Shown here: piece by piece, positions 51,757 to 63,400 of the stretch
How positions within the stretch are numbered: position 1 is the first letter of the stretch
Layout: the number at the start of each line of letters is the position of its first letter
Assembly (NCBI RefSeq): GCF_021347895.1
Contig: NC_067117.1
Coordinates: forward strand, 19,040,858-19,104,857
Length of the DNA stretch: 64,000 bases
Direction: 5' to 3'
From: Acanthochromis polyacanthus
Taxonomy: Eukaryota; Chordata; Actinopteri; Pomacentridae
Position numbers and translations under genes: made by a program
Notes under the pieces: generated by a model
Databases searched by the model: none
Seen by the model: only the letters and a program-made list of their open reading frames with translations
Told to the model about the DNA's origin: nothing

Positions 51757-52433
51757 AATCTGAACGTTAGGTGAGCTAAGTGTGTCTATCAAAAAAAATG
51801 TCAAGTTACATTTTCACATGAAGCCCCAAAGTAATGAAACACATACCAGCATATGGTTTGAATTTTTGAGTTTAATTTTCTTGTCAAATATGACATACAC
51901 CATTCTTTTCACCACCTCAGAGGCCTAAAATATATTACTTCTTTTACATAAAAATCCAATATGAAAAATAATGATTGTGCTTAAGTCATCTAAATACTGT
52001 CTCAGCTTATAGAAAACACACAAATACCAAACAGAAAAATATAGATTAAAAACAAAACAAACAAAATATCTTTACACAACAAATCTTTGGCTTAAAGTGA
52101 AACTCTGATACTCTGTCATATGTTTCCATGGATATTTGTTAAAATTTAAAACAGGAACAAGGCTCACCTGTGATATGGAGAGACTTTTCTATACTGGCCC
52201 TTTTTATAATGACATTACCAACATTCTGGACATTGTACATTTCGTCTGAGGAGAATATACATTTAAATTCCTTGGATTTTTAAGCTTCACAAAATAAGGC
52301 CTTCTATTACTTGTAGCAGTAGAGAAGCTGCAAATATCCTCGCAATGGAGTCATGTACCTTTACGTCTTTTAAAGCCTCGTTATTTTCACTTTAATACTC
52401 ATTTATATCTGTGGTTAACACTGAAACAATCAT
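51757..52433. other. Intergenic between tRNA-Gln and tns2 3' end
   Basis: AT-rich, no ORF. It may include a longer tns2 3' UTR if a downstream ATTAAA-type signal (near 51,866-51,871) is used. Confidence 0.45.
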
Positions 52434-53069
52434 TTTATTAGTAAAGATACTGTGGAAACCCAATACCGATTGCTGCATCTATGTAGGTATACATGGAGTT
52501 AAAATGCATCCAAAGACACTTTCTTCTTAGATAATCACAATACACAACTGCTTCCATTAAATTGCTTACTTTACTGTTTCCCACTTCACATTAGGATCAG
52601 TTTACACCTTAAACATGCCGCTTACATTCTGCCACATTGTTTTGACTTTCTGAGCCCCCTTTCCTTTGCTTTGAATACTGATGTAGAGAATCCTTAATAC
52701 AAATATCAGCTTGATAAATGGATTTTCTTTATCAACAGCAGAAAAAAACAACACAAAACAAATTAAACTCTTATTTCAATCTCTTTTGGCAACGATCACC
52801 AAAGCTGGGTCGCTCTTTGGCTTTTCAGACTATTCCTTTGTAACTTCTTTTTTTTTTTTTGCAAACTGACATCTAAATAAGTCTTCATTTTATAGAGCAG
52901 TGATTTGAACTGAAAATACAGTCATACAGCCGAGCATGGTGGTGCCACCTGCACAAATGCAAACAAAAATGTCAACGCATACACACTTCATTAGAAACCA
53001 TGTTAAAATCATATTAACATCTCCCCCAGATCCCCTAAGAGTCCAAACTTTTGAACTGCTCCTGCTTTC
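52434..53069 (-). other. tns2: tns2 3' untranslated region with AATAAA
   Basis: The first minus-strand AATAAA below the stop codon is at 52439-52434, followed by a GT-rich stretch (TGATTGTTTCAGTGTTAACC). This suggests a 3' UTR of roughly 0.65 kb. No ORF or repeat of note lies within it apart from a short T-run near 52,849-52,860. Another cleavage site further down cannot be excluded. Confidence 0.55.
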
Positions 53070-54462
53070 TCATCTGCGTAGCTGTGGTCCCAGCATGACT
53101 TTGTTGATAAAGTTGACAATTGCCACAGCTGGTTGTTCGGGGTCCATCTCTGCAAACAGATGACACACGTTCTCCGTGGCAGCACCTGTCCGTCTGGCCA
53201 CAAAGCCAAACATCCTGCACCGCAAAAGAGACATGAGAGGTCAAATGACTGGAGAGCAAACAATATTTAACACTAATAGTAGACAAATTTTGCCTGTAGA
53301 AGTCAGTTAAATGTGATGGTGATCGATTGCCATGCAAAAGGAGCACGTTGCACCAGGCGGTAATAATACTCAAAAGGAGAAACACACAGTGACACAAGCA
53401 CTTACTTGCTTGTCGTGCTATCAGAATTAGTCCACCTGAAGCACGGGCACACAAATAGAGACACAGAGACAAAGCGTAGGAACACATGAATTACAAGGAC
53501 ATGGACACTGTTTTGTAAGAGTTTGCACTGAGTAGAAACCTTCATTCACCTCTGAGAGTAAAAAAAAAAGCAGACAAGCAACCCATAAAGAGAACTTATA
53601 TTATAAAAAAAATATAAGTCTATAAAGCACATATCTCTGACAGCAACAGAAAGCACACTTAATATCACAATGTAGTGATAATCAGCAGTTGCATGTATAA
53701 GCACATGTAGTTTTCATTAACAGAGTGTAAAAATTGCACTGTGCTTATTGTCTCAGTGACCTACCTCTGATCTTGGGGGTCAAGACTGCTGAAAGTGACA
53801 CTGTTGATTGGATAGTGTCTCCTAAAAAATAGCCTGTGTGAACATAAACAACTTGGTGATTCTTTTGTCTAACATTAGCATCAGGTTTGAGTATGTGACA
53901 TGAAAGGCTCTGTGTCAAACTCGTGTACAAACTGCATCAGAAAGATAATACAATAACGTGTATTTCTAAAATTAAGCAGTAAAACTCACTGAATTAAAAT
54001 GTGGTACTTTCAATGCCAAGTAAGATTGTAGCTCCTAAGACGTACCTTCTTTTGCTGTCGGTTAGCGTGATGCCCTGAGAGGACACTTTGAAGTGGACCA
54101 CCGTTGCCACTGGACGTGGATTCAGAGCCAAAGTGCACTTGGTTGCCTTGGAGACCGCTTCCGGCCCCGTTAGCGACTCCGTTTCTACAGAGTTCAGGTA
54201 GAGCACGTTGCAAGCTGGCTCGTTAGAGAGATGAAAAAGATGTGGATTAATATTAATATGTGTTCTTATAGGTCAGTGATGTGAAAATGTGAGGCTTGAG
54301 CAGTCTCAACTGGTGAAAGGTAAGAACTGCAACTTCTACACTACGTGTGATCTTCTGTCAAGGTGGAATAAACTTGTGTTGTACCTGCTCCTTGTTTGAG
54401 AAGATCAGCTGCTGTGCTGGTATTTGTTCCACTCTGCATCTCCTGAAGCTCCCCAACCAGAT
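53070..54462 (-). CDS. tns2: tns2 exons for the C-terminal PTB domain
   Basis: Exon 54462-54385 encodes [20 protein letters not shown]. Exon 54214-54046 encodes [20 protein letters not shown] and [18 protein letters not shown]. Exon 53833-53765 encodes [20 protein letters not shown]. The 30-base exon 53435-53406 encodes [10 protein letters not shown]. The last exon, 53214-53070, encodes [20 protein letters not shown] and ends GPQLRR before TGA. The PTB domain of tensins binds NPxY tails of beta-integrins. The acceptor at 53833, not the nearby AG at 53822, is chosen because only it restores the conserved LFF residues. Confidence 0.95.
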
Positions 54463-57400
54463 CTGAAACATCACAGACTCAATTAAATATCAATATATGG
54501 GATATCTTCAGATTTGCTCAACAAATGATGCTAATATTACCTTTTTCTGGGATGCGAAGGGCACATGGCAGAGAGATGGGCGTAATTGAATGCTGGTACA
54601 CTAAGGCAGATAAGCTTCCTGTGATAAATAGAAAAGAGGTGAAACATTACAACTGGCATAGATTACAGGGGTTAGAAGAAACAGAAAAGGACACTGAGAG
54701 GAAAGTAAATTTAAAAAATTGGCTTAAATTATCATCTTCCGTGTCTCATACATAGATAAACACGTGAAACATATTGCGACACATAACTGACCGAAGTAGG
54801 ACTCGTTCTGACAGCCCTTGATCTTCACTCCCCGTGGCCCAGTCTCGATGAGGAAGTGTCTCACCAGCTGTTCCAGAGGATCCCCTGGGAAAGAGGAGAG
54901 GAGAGGAGGGAGGGAGCGAGGATGAAAACCAAGGCAATGCAGAACATATTTTATAAAGATGCGTGAGCAAATACACTTACAAATATAGCATAATGTAGTG
55001 CTGTATATAATATGCACCATAGAGTTTTTTCCATCATGACTGTACCTCATTTGTGTTTTCCATTTCATGCATGAACAAAATGCATGACAGTTACAAAATC
55101 CTGACCTTTCATCTCTAGTATGTATCAAACAACACAACTGGGTCGTAATTCAGACCTTTTCTCTCTGGTAAATGCCCTCGTCTTTCAGGGTTTAGTGTTT
55201 AATTCAGGCTAAAAATGTAAAGTGTCCTATTCCAAGTCAAAATAACTCACAGAAAAATCAGTGGATATACACTTTTTGATTCTGTGCTCTTTTCAAACAA
55301 AAATGTTATGGCTAAGAAGTACTAACCATGACAAAAAACTAAATTTGTTATGTGTGAAAAAGTAAAAATGGATACCTTTGCTCCCAGCAATGTTGGCGTT
55401 AGGAGGAGGAGTGGCCACCTTGAGGGCCAGACCATAGGCACCTTGGAAAGAATTACTGTCTCTGATGAGGAAAGTTCCTGGTTCCTTATCCTTTAACACA
55501 GCTATGGCTACGGTGGAGAAGACACATTAGAGCTAAGGTGTTGTAGCGTAAAATAAGAAACAGTGACAATGTACATATTGCAAAATGCTAACTACAACCA
55601 TCCCTCATTGCCCTTTGTTATCCCCCTCACCTTGGTCTCTGGAGATGCCTGGTTTGTACCAGTACTTGGAGCTGTCCTGGACAAACTTGGCATTCACCCT
55701 GATGTCTACCTCCTCCCTACTGCTCTGTTGTGAAGATCCCCATCTCTGCTCCCCCACAGCAGGGGAGAAACTAACGTGGTGCGTGGGGGACGGAGCCGAG
55801 GAGGTCCGGAGTAGAGAGTTGTGTCCGTTCAGGGATGCAGCTGTGGAGGAAAAGCGTTTCTTCTCTGGAAGTGGTGGCTGCATGGCAGGGATAGTGACTG
55901 CAGTGTACCCGGTGTATGGGACTTGGGGGACATTTAATAATGAGTAGTAATAGGATGCTAAAGGGAAGTTTGGTGTGTGATATCCATCAGGTACAGGTGA
56001 TGGAGGTTTGGTGTCGACTGAGCTGTCTCTGTCTGGAGTCAGTCTTTGTCCTGCTCCATCCGTAGCAGATGTGGAGCGCTGAGGAGAAGCCTGCAGCTCT
56101 GGGGAGCCAACAGGAGAGTTTGGGGAAGTGGTGGAGGGGCTAGACATTAGAGAGGCAGAAGGATTCACTGATACACTTCTGCTGCAGTCAGATGGGGTAT
56201 CAGTAGGAAGGGTGGACCCATTGAGCTGCACTTGGACTGGAGTGATGATGACAGTAGCATAATTTGAAGCACGTGATTGGTTAGAACCATCTGCACTTCC
56301 TGTGGCTTTGGCTGCTCCAACCTTATGATCAGGACTCCAGCTCTGAGAGGACTCACTTGATGGCTGTGTGAGGTTTATAGATATGGTCGGAGTTTGGGTT
56401 TGTGGTTCTGTTGGTACTGGTGTGATAGTTTTGCTGTTGGACTCCAGCTGTGTCGAAGTTTCTTGGCTTTGAGGATGGCTATCAGCAGTTACACTAATGA
56501 AAAGGCAAAGTTTAAAAAAATTTAAGAAAATGAGTATTTCCAGCATTTACAAAAGTCAAAAAAGAAAATTTTACTCACCTGTCTTCTGTGTGTGTTGGGC
56601 TGCTGCTACCAATAAGAGTATAGTCATGGTCGGAGTCCAATCCAGGGGTGCTTGACTGACAGTTAGAGTCAGATTTACTCTCTGAACCTTGAGATATGTC
56701 ATCCTCTGTGTCAGTCTTGACCTTTTCCACTTCGATAGGAAAGATTAAAAGACATGAGATGAAGGTATAACAAAGAAATGACCGATGAGTGATACAAAAA
56801 GCAAGAAAGGTCAGTCCATCCTACTGGATCTGTCCTCATTCACCTTTGAGATGCTCAGTGTGCGCCTGGTCTCTGGATCCTGAGGGTGTCTCGGGCAGCC
56901 TTCCTCTCCCAGGAGATGGGCTGCTAGCCGGCAGAGGCGAAGCTGATCCAGAGTACCCCGAGGCATAACCCCGACTCTCATGGCTCTCAGCTGGGGACGA
57001 CTGGTAAGGAGAACAGGGGCAGGAGTGTCGGGGCTGTGGAGGGGTGTGATATCCACTGCTGGCTCCATCCCGAACATCTAAGAGTGAATGGGGAATGGGG
57101 TAGCTCTGGTGAGGTGCGAGAGCAAGTCTAGGTTGCTCCGGGTTTGGAACCTGCTCCAAAGTGGAATGGCAGAGGCGAAATGCTGGCATGGGTGGTTTGC
57201 ACTGCCAGAACTCGGCCTCTCTTGCCATCTCCCATGGATTTTCAGTTTCCCATAGCGGAGGTGCCTCTCTTGTTCGTTGTATCCCTGCTCCCTGGGACCA
57301 GTGTGGGTTTTCAGACTGGTCTGGGTGCAGTGGGTGGAATGTTCTGACCGACTGGTGCTCTCGCCTGCTGGAGCAGTCCTGACAGTGGCAACCAGAGGAG

Positions 57401-60400
57401 GAGGGTTTGGGAGAGCCGAAGAACATTTCTCTGTAAGGGCTCGATGGCTGTGACTGGTGTGGGGAGAGGTGAGAGCCTGGGCCGTGGCTGGAATAATGGA
57501 AAAGATGACACTCCTCCCCAGTGCACAGTCTGTTTGAGGCTGGCAGGGTGTGACTGTGTGGGTGTTCATGAGTGGGATAAGGGTAGCATGGCCTGTGGAG
57601 ACAGGGCAGGGATGGAGGAGGGGGAGGTGAACGTTCCCATGGTAACTCTGGTAAAGGATGGGCACTATGGCGATGGCAGAGTTCCATATGAGCTGAGAGA
57701 GGAGGAGGAGACACCGATTTGGATGGTAAAGCCGGCAAAGTTTGGCTTTTTGGGTGGTTTTTAATGCTGTTGCATCGTCCGAGACAGTGACCATTAGAGA
57801 GGCAGAGCTCTCTGTCCCGCTCCCATCCCACATCAACACACTTCATACTTGCTCGACTGCAGCATGATTGCTCTCGCCTCAGACCCCCAGGACTCGAAGG
57901 GTCTCCATCATCTAAAATTGCTGTTTCTCTATCCCTTTCTTTCCCTCTTGCCTTCTCCTTTGCTTTATCTTCCCCATCTGCTCTCCTCAATGGGGAGTCA
58001 ATGTTGTCTTTTTCAGGGCAGTTAATGGACGGAGAGGTGTCTCCGGGGCGATCAGAGGGGACTGAGGAGCAGCTGGAGTTGGGGCTGTAGGTAAGAGGCT
58101 GGGGCTGGGCGGGAGCTTGGGGTTTCACCGTTGGGCTGCTAGTGAGGCATCCATTGGGTGATGCTGCACCTGCTCCACGGCGCTTTTTCACTTGAGCGTA
58201 CAAGCTGCCGTCCAGAGGCCCCCTCGTATGAGAGATATCTGATGGAAAGAAGAAGAAAATGTGATGTCGTGGTTGATTTCACCCTCTTATGGAAAGCTTG
58301 TGTTTTACACCTGTGTCTATGTTTCTTACTTTCCATGCTGTCTTGATGGTGCAGATTGAAGTTCTCATAGGAATCCCATCTGACCACAGGATCCGAGGTG
58401 TTATAGTCCACTTTGATGGAGGCATCATTCTTGCGGTATTCTCGACCTTGGAAAGCAGGCGTATTGATATGAAGCACAAGAAAAATGTTAAAAACGACAT
58501 TAGGATGCATACATCTAGGAACGCAGTGACAGGCAGACTGATGATAATATTCACCTTTCATTTTTTCTGGGCCAGTGGAGAAGATAAACTCCACTGTAGC
58601 ATCTGGAGGGAACCTGTCATCTACAGAAAGACAAGAATATAAAAGCAGGGACTAAAATATCCAGACTGTAACAACAGAGAGCGATAAAAACATCCACAAG
58701 AAGGTGTGATCTGTGAAGTAGAAAAACAGAAGTTAAAAAAAGACACTTGCTTTTACTGTTTTCATAATGGAAATAAATAGGCCAAAAAGACAGAAAGAAG
58801 ATTTTTAGAAGACAGAGAATGGCCTAAGTAACCAGAGCAGAACATGGCAAAGAAATCTTGCATCTGAATTGAGCTTTCTTTTTACTTTCTTGCCTGAGTG
58901 TGGGTATTATTATTTATACACTGTATGTATGCATCAGCACGTAATGCTTACATGCAGCTGTGATGAGGCTGCTGCTTAGTGGACCATGTGCAAACATTTC
59001 AGTTTTATTGGAAGTGACACTGTCATTAGCTGTTTGTCTCAAAATACACACATGCTGCGCAATGGTCTGAAGAATAAAAGGGTCTTGATTTACACACTCA
59101 TTTAAACGATTTCAAGAGGGAAACAAGAATCTGCAGCAGGAGATGACCTATTTATTTATATGTTTACTCTATATTCAAGAGAAAAGAAGCAGGCCACAGT
59201 GATGTAGTACAGTATAGTTTTAAATACGCTCTCCTCTGTTATTTAATTTCAATTTTATTTCTACAGCACCTATTCACAACATAAGTCCTCTAAGGGAACG
59301 TTTCATAGTAAGGTCAAGACCTTTCAATATTATTAAGAGAAACCCTTTAATTCCCTCAGAGCAACGCCTCTATGATGGTAAGAACAATTGTATATTTGTA
59401 TCACTTTCCTCTCCATGCATTCCCAAGCTACTGATCCTGTATTTTTTGTACCTGTGCCGGCCAAGTCTAGTTCAGTCTTGCCAAACCACAGCTGGGCTCC
59501 ATGAACAGTGCAGGTGTGGAACTGGACTCTGAAGACCACCTCCCTCTCCGCCGCTCGGCTCCGTCGGTGGTAGCACTTCACCTACAGACAAGATAAGATA
59601 AAGATAAGAGAAAAGAGAAAAATGTATAATACGAAGGCTCACTTCAAATGAAATGTATCGAAACGTATAATAGACCTAGCATAATAGACCAATAATCAAA
59701 TTTTCATTTTACATTTTAGTAGTTGTTGGTGCTATGGCAACCAATTACACTGAGGTAAATGAAATACCTGTTTATATATCTGGGTTGCTAAGAGCTTGTT
59801 GTCTGGATCTGTGTACGCTCTTAAAGAGACATGCTAAACAGTGGCAGGAAATACTTAGGTATGCAAAGTCTGCAGAGGATTTAAAGCTTAAGCAAGAAAA
59901 ATTGGGAGAAAAAAGTGTTTTACGTCGCAGTTTATTAAGGGTTAATGGAAGTCGCAGACTGCTGCACCGGTAATTGCAGTTAATGCAGCGATGTACTGTG
60001 TAAATGTGTGGATTTTGAGGTATTGACATACAATGCTCCATAAACTATTTCTCACCATAATGTCGCCCTTTAACAGTAGCGCCGGCTCCATAGTCACACA
60101 CAGCTTTCTCGCTCTGGAGCTCTGAGGATCACTGGACACACACAGACACACACAGAATAAAAACTGCTTCAAACGCCCATAAAACAAGTCAAAACATGTC
60201 TCAGTTTGGTAAAACAGCAGTAAACAACATTTACCTTAACATAAGCACAGACCAGACTACACCTAAACACAGTCAGTGGCCTATAGAGTCAACAACTGTC
60301 AAAATGACTGAGTGAAGGAAAGGCGTCTGCCCGCTGGAGGTGAACTGAAACCACACAGACAGTGATCCAACTGGACAACTGACCAAACACTTACTAGACG

Positions 60401-63400
60401 CCTGAAGTGTAGACCAGTTGAAGAGACTGGTAGATTTTCAAGAAAGGATAAAAACCTGCAAATGCAGAAAGAAGTTGAGGAGAACGCCAATTAAAAAAAT
60501 GTGAGAGTTTGCAGACAAAGGTCTTATTGTTGTTACTTTTTTCCTTAACGTTGTAAAACAATTTTTGTTCCCGGCTCAACACTCACAATTACCATTATAA
60601 CACTACAAGCTATTAAAGCAACATTAGTTTGTATAAAACTGACCTCCTCCTGCCTGGAAGTTTGGTAAAGAGGGAATGAGGATCTGGTGAAGGAACAGAG
60701 GACTGCTGTTCATTTTGATGGTACCTGATAACAATCCACCGAAGTAGTAGATGTACCTGTCCGAGAGAGGCAAAGAAATGACGGGATGAGATAAGTAAGA
60801 CAATAACAGCAGAAATAATAATCATATATGCCAAATGAGGAAATACATAGTCCAAATATGAGTGTGTCAGACCTGTTCTGAGAGGGCTGCAGGGACGAAG
60901 AGACTTTATCTTCACAGAACTTCCTCATTGCCAGTGTGGTAAGAGCCTGATCCGCTCTGTGGACACCACCAGGAGTATTTTAATTCATATTTTAGTGCAG
61001 ATGTGTGCAAGCAAAATGTAGAGCGTTCTAGTTTTCTAGTGTATCATTTGAAGGTAATGAGGTGGATGAGCAGAGTAAATCATGAACGTATGATTCTGAA
61101 TGAATTTTCTCTGTCTTTTATGATAGAAAACTAATTACCTCTGGGTTTTGGACTGTTGTGTTGCAGAAAACAAGCAATTTGTGCCAACTTTGACTGTGAA
61201 AAATGTTTCATTGTCTTCAGTATACTAGACAATTCAGAAATCTAGTAAAAAAACTGAGACACAAGGATGTCTTATGGACATATTTAGCTGTCAGGTGTAC
61301 ATGTTTTACATCCATTTATGTGAATAACAGATCCTTCAACATGTTGGTATAGACAGTGGTAAAAATTCAGATTACCCGGCTGATATCTTGCTGTAGTGCA
61401 TGTAAGCTGCCACAATGACCCCAGTCTTTCCTTTGTTTCCCTGTCACAACACAGAACAAAGTGGTTATGAATTAGCTTTTTTCCACTTTTTACAATTTTT
61501 TCACAGCAAAGCAGTCAGGTGTGTCTTCAGGTTGCACTCACTTTGCAGTGCAGGACCACGACATTGTTGGGGTCGGAGGTCAGCCAGGTCTCCATGGCCT
61601 TACAAACAGCACAAATCCTGTCCAGAGGTGGGGCGTGAAGATCAGGCCAGCCGTAGTCCTGCACCTGAATCACAGTTAAGGATTTATGTTTCAGATTCTG
61701 GTGGGTTTTGATGATGTCAAACCATTCCGTTGACCTCAAATAAACAGTGACGTACACTGATCAGCCACAACAATGAAATCCCTGACAGGTGAAGTGAATA
61801 AAATAAAATAAATAATTAAATAAATGTCATCTGATTAGCTTGCCTCCTAACCAACTTTCTTTAGAGGTTCTTTTGGCATGTCTAGCTCAGAGATAGACCC
61901 AGAACTCGCTGGAAGGATTACATATCTCATCTGGTGTCTGGTGCCTAGTCACCCACTTACTCCGTGACCGCAGAAAATGGATGGGTGGATTTCATTACAA
62001 GGTTATGTTCTGCTTTGAAAGCTTGGATCCTGGATGTCATGTGGAAGTCACTTTGACATATACCACTCATCTAAACACTGTTGCACACCAGACATAGCCG
62101 CCATAGAAACAACCTTTCCTATGGTTCTAATGTGGCCTCTCCAAGCAGGACTATGCCATAGACTGTATATAAAGTGGATGTAGCATCTGGCTCCAAAATT
62201 GAAGCCCACCCGGAAGTGTCAAAAACTTGCAATATCACGCCGTCCGCTAGGGTTGGCTCCAAAAAGCTTTTGCTCCATAGACCCCAATTCATTTTTGGAA
62301 AAAATAAAATTTGATAGACTGATGTTCTACAGCTCAGGATTTTTTTCCCGTTAGTTTTCATGGTCAAAATGAGAGATCAGGTGGCCGATTTTAAAATAAA
62401 TCAAAAATGAATTTTAAATAAATCTTTAAAGTTGGCAGAACCAGGGGGCGTGCCTATACTTGATAGACAGTCCCATAGACTGGTCCTGCCCCGAGTTGCT
62501 CTCCGGTCCAGCCTTTTTGATGACGCTTTTTACGTCACTGGCTCTAAAAAAAATCCAAAATGGCGACCAGGAAGTAGCAAAATCCGGGCTTCATTTTCTC
62601 GGCGTTGAAACCAACGGGTGATGTCACGGTTAGTTCATGCCTGGACTATGCACCCTGCAAAAACTGCTCGGGGGAGGCTCAAGGAACAGCCCAGGACGTT
62701 GACCAGACCTCCAAACTCCTCAAATCCCAATCCAATTGAACATCTGTTTGATCAAGCCTGATCCAGGAAGGCCACACCCTGCAGCCCACAGGCCTCAAAG
62801 GGTCCACTGCTAACGTCGTAGTGACACCACAGGATACTAACAGAATCCTACATCAGTGATCGGTGGGTCAGAGCTGTTTTGATGGTATGTTGGAAATCTT
62901 GGCAATATGGCAGGTGATTTTAATGTTGTGGTGGATCAGTGCGTGCCACATTCATGATTTATGCATTTAAGTCATGTCTGCTCTAGGCTGTGTCACCTGC
63001 CATCTTTTCATGTGTACTTGTACCTTTGGGTTAAGTCTGGTGATGTCATGTCTTTTCTCTGATAAATTCAGAAGCTGGAAAAGACAGAGACACACAAGAT
63101 GATATTCATATTTAGTCACAGAAAGAAAACTTACTTAACATTTAGTAAAATTTTAATAGCAGCCAATAGCAATGTTTAAGTGCACTCCAACATTATTCAG
63201 CCAATAATTAATTTAACATCTAATTACTTCAGTTTTAACTTACCAAAAACTTATCCTGGTGCTTGGATTTTAGCATGGAGGCCACCTCCTGCAGGTTTCT
63301 GCGGTATCGCTGCTCGTCCAGGTCCGGCAGGAAGAAGACAGAGATGATCCTCTCTGTGATGTAGGTGAGGTCAAAGTCGTAGCGGTGCTCCATCACATGC

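Larger units (their letters stand above)
61753..62941 (+). mobile_element. Tc1/mariner-type transposon relic in a tns2 intron, itself interrupted twice
   Basis: Ends TACACTGATCAGCCACAACA (61,753-61,772) and, inverted, TTTAATGTTGTGGTGGATCAGTG (ending 62,941) are those of the same Tc1-like family as the copy at 1,548-3,203. Broken transposase is readable on the plus strand: [20 protein letters not shown] around 62,005-62,065, then QQD-Y-APC-type sequence interrupted by an insertion at 62,157-62,651. After it comes [18 protein letters not shown] sequence near 62,705-62,750. A LINE tail is inserted near 61,860-61,990. The element lies in the intron between tns2 exons 61664-61542 and 63074-63024. 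Confidence 0.75.

Noticed and set aside
53765..53821. Shorter tns2 PTB exon using the AG immediately before GAGACAC
   Set aside because: It keeps frame but deletes the conserved LFF. The upstream acceptor at 53,833 restores it and matches the family.
56494..56546. Apparent N-terminal extension [16 protein letters not shown] before the tns2 linker exon
   Set aside because: It is intron read-through. The acceptor at 56,494 and phase agreement with exon 56729-56579 place the exon start at 56,493.
57078..57839. 253-codon minus ORF over the large tns2 linker exon
   Set aside because: It is an alternative frame of the true coding exon, whose own frame joins the C2 and SH2 exons without breaks.
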